A stretch of DNA of 64,000 nt from Phytophthora colocasiae (taxonomy: Eukaryota; Oomycota; Peronosporomycetes; Peronosporales; Peronosporaceae), in assembly GCA_018806915.1 (NCBI GenBank), contig JAGKQI010000028.1:310001-374000 (forward strand), given 5' to 3'. Below the pieces are notes generated by a model that saw only the letters and a list, made by a program, of their open reading frames with translations, ran no database searches and was not told where the DNA came from. Made by a program: the position numbers and the translations under genes. Below, piece after piece: positions 19,178-29,116 of the stretch (its first letter is position 1; every line of letters starts with the position of its first letter).

Positions 19178-20809
19178 GTAGCCCGTGCTGCACGTACGGC
19201 TTCAACCGCCCGACGTAGAAGGTCGGGTGGAGCCTCATGCTGGACGGTATGTCCAGCCGGTACGCGTTACCATGCCGTTCAAGTACTTTGAACGGCCCAA
19301 TGAATCTTGGAGCAAGCTTGCTTGCTCCAAAGTCAGACACTGCATGTTTAGGCAAGTTTTGCGTAGCTAACAAAACTAATGAACCAATTTTAAATTGATT
19401 AACGTTGCCCCTACCAACATTATCAGCGTTCAGCTTCTGTCGATCGACAGAAGCTGCGATAGCATTCTGGACAAACCGTATGACGGCTTGTCTTCGCTGG
19501 ACAAAGTCTAGCGCACCCGAGCTGAATCCTTTCAGCTTGTCGCCCTTGTCAGCAGCAGGCCCTGCCTGCTCGCTATCATCTCTCATGTCTGTGCCCGGCA
19601 CAGACATCGCGCGCTCGTTCCTACTCGAACGAGACGTCGCACGCGTCACCGCAGCTGATAGTGTGCTGCTATCAGTTGCATTCTGCGGTTGTTCGGACGC
19701 AACCGTAGATCCTCCCCCACTTAAGGAGGAAGCTACCCGCCGAGCATGCTCGGCAATCGTGGATGCCTCATGGCGTTCACGTAGAACGGTGTATGCCCTG
19801 TCGAGGCATGCACCGAGTTGTTGATGGCAAACTCTGCCATCGGCAAGCACTCGCTCCAATGCGGGAACGAGTGAGCGTAGCTCTTCAGCGTGTCGCCCAG
19901 TACGCGGTTGACACGTTCGGTCTGTCCGTCCGTCTGCGGATGATCCGCAGTCGACATTGACAATTGTGAACCAAGAAGTGTAAACACTTCTTGCCAGAAC
20001 CGCGCTGTGAAGCGTGGATCACGGTCCGACACAATGTCGAGCGGCATGCCATGGTGTTTGAACACCATGTCAACAAACAGTCGCGCAGTCTGCGCGGCTG
20101 TAACAGTAGCCGGGACGGCAGCAAGATGAACCATCTTGCTGAATCTGTCCACAAAGACAACGATGCCCGTCCTCCGCTTGCTGTCAGGCGGAAGACCGAA
20201 GACAAAGTCCATGGACATGGACTGCCAACACTCCGACGGAGTCGGAAGTGATTGAAGAGGAGCCTGCGAGAACTGCGCAGGCTTCACGCGTTGACAAACC
20301 TCGCAAGCACGTACGTACTTGCGCACCCACTTGTACTGGTGGTGCCAGTAGAAGTCACGCGTGAGAAGAGTGTACGTCTTCTCACGACCCGGATGCCCTG
20401 CCGTGGGGGCATCGTGATACTCGAACATGATCCTCAACCGGAGGTCATGATCATTCGGAACGACAATGCGATCCGCATTGTCGTCTACTGCACTGTACAA
20501 CAGTAGGCCTTCGTGTACACGATAGCGGTGTACACGAGCTCGAAGATGAGGGGTTAGCTTCCGACGTGCCACGTCGGAAGGTGCTGCGAGGAACTCCAGC
20601 AGCCCCTTCGCGTCTGCATCCCTTGCATACGCGTTCTTCACGTCGTCAATCAACGTTGACGACGGCACACTTGTCCTCACGACGCCAACTGCGTTGGCGT
20701 CGACCGTCTCCGCATAGTCAGTCGACGCGATAACGCGTCGGCCACTACGTTGAGTCTTCCGGGTTTGTACTCCACCCGGAAGTTGTACTCCGCGAAGAAG
20801 GACAACCAT
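18684..20809 (-). pseudogene. int: Integrase with C-terminal chromodomain, gypsy element 3
   Basis: HHCC zinc finger (HDAPTAGHPGREKTY, then CEVCQRVK). The DDE core has Asp in MSMDFVFGLP, Asp in IVSDRDPRF and Glu in TDGQTERVNR. A frameshift near 19800 moves the C-terminal part into the 19859-18684 frame. That part has a beta-barrel tail (APRFIGPFKVLERHGNAYRL), a Pro/Arg-rich linker and a chromodomain (FRIRWRGFPPHRDTWEP). Chromodomains target such elements to specific chromatin. The linker and chromodomain lie fully antisense to a plus-strand ORF. Confidence 0.88.
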
Positions 20810-22277
20810 CTCGCCATACGTTGCGAGATGTGCGGCGACTTAATCGCCGTACGCAATGATGCGTGGTCTGTATAGACCACGAACGGTCTACTCCCAAGTA
20901 GATACACTCGGAACTTTGCGAGTGCATACTTCATGGCAAGGAGCTCCTTGTCATGTACGGGATAGTTAGGCTCAGCTGGCTTCAGCTGACGCTATTGATA
21001 GTAGACTACACGATCACGCCCTTCGTGATCGTGTTGCATCAATGCACATCCGATTGTAAAATCGGATGCATCGCACACTACGTGGAATGGACGATCTTGG
21101 TCCGCCACGGCCAAGATCGGCGCTTCAGTCAAGCCCTGCTTGACTGCACCGAATGCCTCCTCGCACTCGGTCGTCCAAATCCACTCAGCTTCTTTCTTAA
21201 GAAGCTGTGACAACGGGCGAATCTTGCCCGCATAGTTCTCCACGTACTTGCACAAGTACGTGGCAAGCCCAAGGAACTGCCTCAGTTCCTTCACATTGGA
21301 TGGCGTGGGCCATTCATTGATCACTCTGACCTTCTCTGGGTCAGGGCGCACGCCGTCTTTCCCCACGAGACACCCCAGCACGGGTATCTCGCTCGCCCCG
21401 AAGATACACTTCTTCAGGTTCGCATAGAGCTTATGTTTCCTCATAAGCTCTAGCAGCTTCCGGAGATGCACCTTGTGCATCTCAATGTCCGTCTTCCCGT
21501 TCACAGCCCGGCTGTGGACGAACACGTCGTCGAAGTAGCTCGGTGCGAAGTCGCGCACCGAGCGCAATAGATGTGTCACGCATCTATTGAACGTCACAGG
21601 GCGTTCTTAAGCCCCTGTGGCATGACGAGCCACTCCCAAAGCATACCGCTTGGAGTGCTTACCGCAGTGAGAGGGATGTCCCTCTCACGCATGACGATCT
21701 GATAGAATCCATCACGCAGATCTAGAGCACTGAAGATAGTGCTCAAGGCCATCGAATCGATGATAACATCTTTTCGCGGTATCGGCGTCTGCGCCGGTAT
21801 CGTCGCATCGTTCAGCTTGTTATACGCATGAACGATGCGCCAGCCGCCCTGTGGCTTCTTCACACAGAACGTTGGGGCACTGTGCGGGGACTTCGATTCC
21901 CGCACTTGACCTGCAAGACGACGACTTTCAAAGAAGTCGTCGATCGCTTGCACTTGTTCACGCGGCAGTGGCCACTGCCGTGTAACACAGTACTTCGTGC
22001 CCGGCACGAGATCAATCTCGTGCTGTACGCCCTTGTCCTTCGGAAGCTCCGAAGGAATCTCGTCCGGGAGTACATCCTTGTACTCCCGCAGAATCTCGTA
22101 ATAGGGACTCGACTTCAACGAGTCCCAACTCTGCTCCTCGAAGCGTTGCTTCTTGGTCTTCGCACTGAGGGGGTCATCGCCCTCAGTGATGCCATCGACG
22201 ACGAGCTGCTTCAGCTCCTCGGCTTCGCGATCCACTCTCGATATCCGAGAGAATGCAAATTTGTTCGATGCGTCCAT
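20677..22277 (-). pseudogene. Reverse transcriptase and RNase H of gypsy element 3, several breaks
   Basis: RT fingers and palm in 21594-22277 (TFCVKKPQGGWRIVHAYNKL, FSALDLRDGFYQIVM, WLVMPQGLKNA). A one-base loss in a C run near 21600 shifts the frame. The catalytic block reads YFDD in 20992-21597 (usual form YLDD), followed by RNase H (FHVVCDASDFTIGCALMQHD). A TAG at about 20992 interrupts it, and the same frame continues (KELLAMKYALAKFRVYL, VVYTDHASLRTA, NVVADALSRR) to about 20677. Confidence 0.88.
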
Positions 22278-24045
22278 CGTACAAGTCCCGCGCGAAGCGC
22301 TTCCAACTCATCGTTGGAAGTGCGGTCAACGCCGACGCACACGTCGGCGGATTCTCCAACCGCATCCTCTGGTACTGTAACCCAGTACCAGTACGTGTCA
22401 AGACGTTCAACGTCTCGACACTCGGTGTCTGCCCTGCAGAAACACCCTCCTCAGTCACGGACTGAGACTCACACAGCTCACTGAGCTGGTGCCGCGCGCT
22501 CTGATACTGTACCGCAGTATCAGTTCGTGTCAAGACGTCCAACGCCTTGACACTCGGTGTCTGCACCGCAGACACACCCTCCACAGTCACGGACTGGGAC
22601 TCGCAAAGCTCCCTGAGCTTGCGCCGCGAAGGTCTGCCATGGAGCTCAGCTCCAGGCGCTCCACGTCCAAGGCATCCCACCTTGGACGGGACTTTATCGC
22701 AATCGTCAGCGGATTTCTTCCGCTGACTCGCACTATCAAGCCCGGCTTGAGTGCCGCTCATCGCGTGCAGCGCTGCTGCACGTGAGCACGCAGGTTGTTC
22801 GGGTGCTGGGCGTTTGCAACCGCCAGCACCTCCTGCCGCGCAGTCGGTTCCCTGAACCGCTGCGCCTCCATCCGCTCCCGGAGCGGATGAAGCAACCGCA
22901 TCGTCGACTCCCGGAGTCGACGTGCTCTCGCTAGCTTCCTGCGCTAGCGAGTGTTCGCTTGTACACATATCGTCAGCTCCCAGAGCTGACGCACGATCGC
23001 TAGTTCCCGGAACTAGCAGCGAACGTTCGCTTGTACACGCATCATCAGCTCCCGGAGCTGATGCACGATCGCTAGTTCCCAGAACTAGCAGCGACGCGCC
23101 AGTGGCGTCAGCTCCCAGAGCTGACGCACGCCTTTCGGTTCCCCGAATATTATTTGCTTCGTCAACTCCCAGAGTTGACGCGACGTCGTCGGCGCGACCC
23201 TTGGAGGCTTGAAGTACCTTCAAGGATACCGGTAATACCGGTATAATACCTTCTCTCAGGTGAATCGCATTCACCTGACCATCACTCATGTGACAAACAT
23301 CATTCAGATGTTTACGCGTCAGGTGATTCACATTCACCTGACCATCACTCATGTGACCGCGACCCTTCGGCTCAGATTTCTGAGTCGACACACATTTTCT
23401 CACAACGACTCCCGGAGTCGTTGATGGTCGCCGGCGGCGATCGGAGGCAGCGGCGGCCGCTGCTGCCTCAACTGGGGATCCACATGCACCGGCCGGTGCA
23501 TGTGCAGCACTGACAGGGCCATCGCTCTCTGTCGCGCATGTGTTGTTGAAGCGTACGAGCGTACGCTTCTCCCAGTTGATCACCGGGTCATGCCGTGGCT
23601 TGCCTAATACCAAGTCGAACTTATCGTCTAGATCCAAGACGATAAGATCTTCTACAAACATCCTTCGTTTGTAAGAGAAGCGCACACGGACTACGCGCTT
23701 CTCAGTCCTCACGGTGGCACCTGTTGCCAACCGCACCTCCAACACGCCGCGAGGCGTGTCGGCCTCTTCGAAGTCAAGCCTTCGAAGACTTCCCTGTCGA
23801 ACAAAGTTGTTCGACGCGCCCGAAGTCCATTTCAGGGCACGAAGAGAGTTCACTCTCTTCGACATCACGTTCAGGATGACAAGGCCTGGCTTGTCATCTT
23901 GCATCTCGCAGCGAGAAACCTTCTCGCTGGGGGCAGCAGCCTTCAACGTCGCGTGTCCGAGTTCGACACGCGAGACTGCATTACCAGTAGGACGCCCCGC
24001 GCCTACTGGTCCTTGGCGTTTTTTGATCGCCCGCCCGCTGTGCAC
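22183..24045 (-). pseudogene. Protease-like domain and long linker of gypsy element 3
   Basis: Overlaps the end of gag in another frame. The retropepsin-like part reads TSGASNNFVRQGSL; the catalytic Asp expected before SGA is Thr here, so the protease looks inactive or the site is mutated by a small indel. A long linker of about 350 residues follows, containing repeated peptides (SDRASALGADD and variants) encoded by near-palindromic DNA at 22905-23210. The frame then breaks near 22235, just before the RT. Confidence 0.7.
22905..23210. repeat. Cluster of related palindromic units in the pol linker of element 3
   Basis: Near-identical hairpins alternate: CGTCAGCTCCCAGAGCTGAC-type and GCTAGTTCCCGGAACTAGC-type, each recurring two to four times at about 60-bp spacing. 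They encode the repeated linker peptide on the minus strand. This mixes tandem duplication with the palindromic style of the whole element. Confidence 0.8.
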
Positions 24046-24989
24046 TTGCGTGCATAGTGACCGATGTTACCACACAGGTAACATCGAACCTTGACGTTCT
24101 TACGCTGCTGTTGACCAGCAGTCGTAGCACTCGAGAGGTCCATAGGTTCCGGACCTCCCGTCTTCGCAACAGGACGCGCCGGCTTCGGCGCGTTCGCATG
24201 GAGTTTAGCTTGACGTCGGCTAAACTCCTCTTGCATCGCAAGGCTGATCGCCTCCTCGAGAGTATTCGGATACTCTCGGAAGAGATATGTTTTGACGGGA
24301 CCATCTCTTAGTCCCTTCATGAACGTGACGACCTTGGTCGCCTCGTCGATCGGGTTGGCCACTATGTTCGATACCAAGTATCGAGCACGCTGGGCAAAGG
24401 TGTGAACATCATCCTTGCCCTGTTGCAGATCGAGAAACTCCGCTCTCGATCTGAACTCGTTCTTCGGAGGCTCAAATGCAAGTTTGAGTTCCTCCTAGAA
24501 CACCTCATACGTGCTGAAGCACGTAGGATCCGAGAGTCGGCGCCCATAGGCCCAACTCCTCGCACGTCCGCCAAGACATGACATGGCGAACGCGACCTTC
24601 GACATCGGATCGACGATACGTCGAGCCGCAACGGCTGTGTCGAGTTCGACAAGCCACCGAAGGAGGGTCTCGTCCTCCTTCCCCGTGTAGGTACTCACGT
24701 GGAGTTTCAACGACTCCACGCGTGGCTTAGGGGAAGCCACCGAGGCAGCAACATCTCGTTGCTCCTTAACAATGTACCCCAGAGCAACACCGTGTTGCTC
24801 TGTTGGCGATAGCGTACGAAGCATCGTCGCTACCGCTGCCTCTCCAATGACTTGTGAAAGTCTTTGGAGAGCTTCCCACTCTGGATCGGACAGGTGGGCG
24901 CAGTCCGTGCGCGTCACGGACATTTGAGGGGTCCCAGTGGATCCCTGATCCATTGGGGAGTTCTCTACCCCGCGTTCGTATGACTCCAT
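24003..24989 (-). pseudogene. gag: Gag of gypsy element 3, in-frame TAG
   Basis: Starts at ATG 24989 (MESYERGVENSPMDQG). A retrotransposon-gag domain follows (TYTGKEDETLLRWLVELDTA, AMSCLGGRARSWAYGR). An in-frame TAG at about 24495-24497 interrupts it; the same frame continues (EELKLAFEPPKNEFRSRAEF) to a CCHC knuckle CYLCGNIGHYARKC and stops at about 24003. Only one codon separates this from an open gag of about 330 residues. Confidence 0.85.
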
Positions 24990-25038
24990 ACGAACGAACA
25001 GCAGTCGGTCGTGGGACGGACTACAAAGTGCTACCAGG

Positions 25039-25570
25039 TGTAATGGGTCTACCTAGACCTATTAGATGGCGTACACGTGCGCTTACGTGTATGAGGAAGC
25101 GTGCAATTAGAATAGACTTAATTTAAGTATACTTATTTAAATAAGTATAATTAAATCAAATATAACTAAATTAATACTGCAAATACCGTAAAAATGAGAA
25201 CTGTTATTGAATTTGGCATAAGCCAATTATGGACCTCCTAAAACTGTTTGTTATCTATTTCAAAAGGGTCTGCCAACGTGTGGTTGGCAGAAACTCTGCT
25301 CAGTGATTGGTAGAAATCCGTTACTTTCTACCAATAATATGCACAAATGCACACGAACCACCCAATAATGTGGTTCGCCCATGTATCCTTTGGTGTGTAC
25401 AGCACACCAAGGTCTGAGGCCCATTTCCAACCTCTAACAGTTATCCTAACTGTTAGAGTTACAAGTGGTACAACCACTTGTACGTGTAACCCCGTTACAC
25501 GTGCAATCGGTGGACGCTCCTGAGCTGGAAGCTCTTCTGTAACGGCCAACTTCAACTTGACGGTGTAACA
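25039..25570 (-). repeat. 5' LTR of gypsy element 3 (boundaries inferred)
   Basis: On the minus strand it starts TGTTACACCG and ends CCCATTACA, giving TG...CA ends. Two bases later comes TGGTAGCACTTTG (25036-25024), a plausible PBS. There is no second LTR to confirm the ends. Perfect hairpins are frequent here too, for example CTCTAACAGTTA (25432-25443) pairing with 25447-25458 across a 3-nt loop. Confidence 0.55.
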
Positions 25571-26085
25571 AGACACACTTTCACACGTCACACATGCACA
25601 AGTCACACATTTGTGTGTGACACACATTTCACGTTTTCATTTTGGTATTTTTCAACTTTTGCGGGCCGCGGGTCGTCTTGGGGGGCAGTGTAGTGCGCGG
25701 GGCACCTTGATTCCAGACGACACCGCGGCCGTGGGCAAGATGCGCCTTTTTTCCAGTCACCCCGTCCGTTGACGGCATCCATCCCGGCGAGCACAATCCC
25801 AGTTGCGAATCCACGGCGGGAAGGAACGCGAGTCTCGAACGAGTCCTGTGCAGCGCGCATGCCGGCGATCCACGAGGCCAAGCAGCTCAACGGCAGTGGC
25901 GTAACGGCACGCGCGGGCAAGGCAGCAGTGAACGATGGCACGCGCGTACGCAGCAGCAGTGGACGATGGCACACGCTGCCACGTCGGAGGAGGGCGACGG
26001 CGATCGGATGAAGGGCGCTGGACGCGAGGACTTGTAGGGCAGTGCGGTTTGAGGTCTAACTTGCTAAATGACACTTCGTTTTTTA
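25571..26085. other. Unassigned spacer, CA-rich then GC-rich
   Basis: 25571-25630 is a CACACA-type simple stretch next to the element 3 LTR. 25640-26060 is GC-rich with short local duplications (ACGATGGCACGCGC and ACGATGGCACACGC near 25930-25975). Small ORFs exist on both strands, but none resembles a known protein. It may be a remnant of a host gene or of another element. Confidence 0.4.
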
Positions 26086-27458
26086 CTCTACACCATTGCA
26101 CGGCGTTATTCACAAAGTGCGCACTGGAAATCAAACAATGCGCACTCAAATTCACAAAGCGCGCGCTGAAAATCAAAAACACCTGCACGAATTTATACTC
26201 ATCAAATTATGAGATTATACGGTAGATTTATTGACTGGCTCGCGCCAAACTCTCCCTCTGGCGACACTTGATTCTCAATTTTGGCGCGATGCCAACTAGC
26301 TACAAGAGATACCCCCTCCACATTCGGGCAGCAGTATTGCGTGTAGCCAAGGGCGAAGGCAACTGGAAGGAAACTGCAGAACTGTACGATGTTGGTGAGC
26401 GCACAACATGGGGGTGGATAAAGGCTGCTAAGGAGTCTGGCGACTGGAGTGGCAAGCAGAAAAAGCGTGGTGGATCGGAGAAAAAGATACTTCCTGAGCA
26501 CGTGGACTACATTCTCAACGAACTAGCCACCACACCAGAGCTACCGTGCGTCGACATGGCGAGAATGATCGACCAGAAGTTTGGTGTGAAGCTAAATCGC
26601 GAAACGGTTCGCCGTGAACTCGACGCTTGCAATTTTACTGTAAAGAAGCTCCACCGTGACGTGACAACGCGCAATAGTCTATTCAACAAGCAGAAGCGAG
26701 CAGACTACGTGGTCAAGTTCTACGCAGCGCTAGCAAACAACAAGACGGTGTTCTATCTGGACGAAACCAACTTCAATTTGTGGTGTTCACGTGGGACTGG
26801 ATGGAGCGCACGCGGCACCCGTGCCGTACAGACTGTCGTCGCTAGCAAAGGCAGAAACATTCACGTAATTGCAGTGATATCGAGTACTGGAATTGCTTAC
26901 CAAGAGTCGCAGTTTGGCTACTTCACTGCCGACCTACCCAACGAGTTCATCCGGCGCTTCTTGTGTCACATCAGAGTGACACATTCGTGGTGGTGGTGCT
27001 CGACAATGCGCCGTGTCACGCTCGCGCCGATGTCGTTTTCGATGAAGAAGAATTCGAGGGTGCAGAAATGCTAAAACTTGGGCCTTACTCGCCAATGTTG
27101 AACCCAATTGAGAACGTTTTTATCCGTCTACAAAAGTGCAGTCAAGCGTTTTCTTGCACGGCAACGACCTGCCATCATACGTGTACCGGCAGGAACAACG
27201 ATTACAGAGCACCGCTCTGAATTTCTTAAGATGGCTGCTGACCCTCTCTTTGAGGAGGTGATAACACCAGAGCTGTGCAACCGCGCCTTTTGCCACTCAC
27301 TGGTTCGTGCATTAGGCATGCTTGACATGGAAGTTGGTACATAATAATTCCAATTAAATTTGACAATCAATGTTCTTTAAAAGGTATAAAGTATAACAGG
27401 TGTTTTTGATTTTCAGCGCGCGCGCACTTTGTGAATAACGCCGTGCAATGGTGTAGAG
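26086..27458 (+). mobile_element. Tc1/mariner-type DNA transposon, degraded
   Basis: Terminal inverted repeats: left 26086-26185, right 27397-27458, both starting CTCTACACCATTGCACGGCG when read inward. The left TIR holds about 38 extra bp that look like a partial internal duplication. A TA lies at 26084-26085, but the right flank reads AG, so a clean TA duplication is not seen. The transposase inside is frameshifted. Confidence 0.88.
26289..27344 (+). pseudogene. Tc1/mariner-like transposase with two frameshifts
   Basis: Starts at ATG 26289 (MPTSYKRYPLHIRAAVLRVA). An N-terminal helix-turn-helix (NWKETAELYDVGERTTWGWI) is followed by a DDE catalytic core. First Asp: FYLDETNFNLW. Second Asp: VVLDNAPCHA, after a frame change near 26960. 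Glu: SPMLNPIENVF, just before a second frame change near 27115. The C-terminal part continues to the stop at 27344. Total length would be about 350 residues, normal for the family. All three catalytic residues survive but lie in different frames. Confidence 0.88.
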
Positions 27459-27599
27459 AGCTCAAGTGCTATGAACCAATGCTGATTGAGTCAGGCACTG
27501 TTTGTCTGGGGGAAACACTGATTGCGCTAGAACTCAGTCTGTGGTCATCACTGGTATTCACAGAGAATGGTCAAGAGAAACGTCTCCTCAGTAACGTGA

Positions 27600-27880
27600 A
27601 AAGCGGGGCGCGCTTGCAACAGGTCAGTTGCCTCCTCCTTGGCGCCCTACGTTCTCGGGTGCGCTTGACACGTCCCAGTTCGACCGCGAGTTCACAGATA
27701 TGCCTGTTGTGAGTCCGGACAACCACGTGCGCGGCATGGCGATGGCTATGGGACGACGACCCGGTGCCAACGCGTACGGTAGCAGTCTGACGGGCAACGA
27801 TCCGTTCAAGGGCTTCACGTACACGGAGGATTCGTATCTGCAGGACGGCCTTCCGGGCCGCAGCCCTGCATGAGGAAACG
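27600..27880 (+). pseudogene. AGC protein kinase C-terminal tail fragment, copy 1
   Basis: Translates to PPPWRPTFSGALDTSQFDRE followed by the hydrophobic-motif region FKGFTYTED and a short tail. This is the C-terminal extension of the kinase at 46264-47349; the catalytic domain is absent. The block 27470-27880 is almost the same as 50246-50690 in inverted orientation, so it moved together with non-kinase flank. The Tc1 element sits directly upstream. Confidence 0.85.
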
Positions 27881-28619
27881 GCCGTGTGCGGCACCGAAGC
27901 CAAGCTAAAACTGCATTGCTTATCACAGACTACCAGTTATTTGGAGGTCGCTGTAGACTACGGAGAAGAACAGTCTTGGTCACAGCCGCTTTGGAGCCAC
28001 GTATGAGGCTCCGTTGCATCCCAACTGGAGTGAAGACAGTTCAGATCCACCACCACTCTAGAACTGTATCAACTGATCTATTGCGACTTCTTTAAAGTCG
28101 GCAGTGACTGTCGCTGGGTGGTTAGTCTGGTCTCCATCGCTGGTCCTCTTACTGGTGCACTGTGACGCATCTCTTCGGGCTGAACGACCTTCAGATGGCA
28201 CCGTATTCACTTGGACAGGCACATAGGTAAACAAGCCCCCCATGTATACACTCCTATACACGCTCTGGATACCAAAATCAACCCATGTTGTTTTAAAGCC
28301 TGCCGTCCGTACACTAGTCTAGTAGCCAACTACACCTGATACTTGCGCCTAATTCCAATGACGAGCCCATGAAAGAACTCGCTGGTGCGTGGCTTCTTCG
28401 ACTGGTGGAAGAACCACGATCGCCAAAGGCACTCATCTAGATAGGCAGGGACGCTAGTTTTTCGCATACCTCTCTCGCTCTTCATCCTAGCCTTAATTTT
28501 GACTTCCCAAATCCCCTCAATTCGATTCGAACGCCCTTGCGGGGGCCACTTTGCACTTCCGTCACGTACGACTTAAACTGGTCGGACATTATAAGAGTGC
28601 TAGCAAAACAAAATTAATT

Positions 28620-28808
28620 TCAATAAAGTATTTGTAAAACATTGCGACGCATGACGCTACCGCACTTGGGGCACGAAAGGGTCTTGGCTAGTAGACCGAC
28701 TTTCATGCACCAAGTGATGGCGCCTTCCTCTGTAGAGCAGGCCTGCATCACCTCGTTGAATGTGTAATCTCTAGCGTCTGCCACGACGTCGTATTCGTAC
28801 GTCGTCAT
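28620..28808 (-). pseudogene. N-terminal fragment resembling an ISXO2/Merlin-type transposase
   Basis: From ATG 28808 the minus strand reads YTFNEVMQACSTEEGAITWC then GLLAKTLSCPKCGSVMRRN and soon stops. A short helical region followed by a CPxC zinc motif resembles the N-terminus of ISXO2/Merlin transposases, but only about 60 residues are present and no catalytic core. It lies in the segment inserted in the left TIR. Tentative. Confidence 0.4.
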
Positions 28809-29085
28809 GGCAGGAGCTGGGGATTGAGGGGCTGGGCGGTGTGCTGGATGCGGGGGTTGTTTGGAAATGAGTGTGTGGTGAGGGGTGAAGGACGGGCGTC
28901 CCGCTGTCCTGCCCAACCGGATCTTTTTTTATCCGGCTGTATACAGGTTTCCCCGCCTAATTTGCAACTGTGTCAAGCAATATACCTTGATGACGACATG
29001 CAGATGCGGATACGATTTGCTGAGACAGATTCTCCAATGTACTGAGATAGATGTAATCTAGAGGGAACGCGGGAAGCATTAAATG

Positions 29086-29116
29086 CTTGTACTTGTCAAA
29101 TTTTGACAAGTACAAG
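29086..29116. repeat. Near-perfect 31-nt palindrome
   Basis: CTTGTACTTGTCAAA at 29086-29100 pairs fully with 29102-29116 with a single T between. It lies inside the TIR element, directly before a small ORF (29087-29326) with a possible helix-turn-helix-like stretch (VRLTLGEKAILCKIAREKPH). Confidence 0.85.

Larger units (their letters stand above)
18299..25500. repeat. Hairpin-saturated DNA: short perfect inverted repeats about every 30-40 bp
   Basis: Stems of 6-12 bp with loops of 2-15 nt follow one another through coding DNA and LTR. Examples: CAAAGTGCC 18322-18330 with 18340-18348; GGGTACACGG 18575-18584 with 18589-18598; GGAACGTCC 18730-18738 with 18746-18754; CGTGAGAAGA 20360-20369 with 20377-20386; ACGACAATGCG 20461-20471 with 20475-20485; CGATGTTACC 24062-24071 with 24077-24086; CGTTCGTATG 24973-24982 with 24987-24996. 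The property begins abruptly at the element edge (18299) and is not evident in the neighbouring gypsy elements. Confidence 0.9.
18288..25570 (-). mobile_element. Chromodomain Ty3/gypsy element 3, minus strand, 3' LTR missing
   Basis: Order on the minus strand: LTR (25570-25039), PBS, gag, protease, RT, RNase H, integrase, chromodomain. At the 3' side the element ends near 18288 without an LTR, abutting the gag scrap of element 2 copy B. It carries at least two in-frame stops and several frameshifts, so it is dead. Both the coding parts and the LTR are packed with short perfect inverted repeats. A plus-strand ORF runs antisense across the 3' end. Confidence 0.88.

Noticed and set aside
23260..23360. 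CRISPR-like array from repeated AGGTGAATCGCATTCACCT-type units
   Set aside because: Spacing is irregular, the units encode part of the element 3 linker, and the organism is eukaryotic. It is part of the hairpin pattern.
25769..26011. Possible GC-rich gene upstream of the Tc1 element
   Set aside because: Short ORFs on both strands with similar length and no recognisable domain; composition alone explains them.
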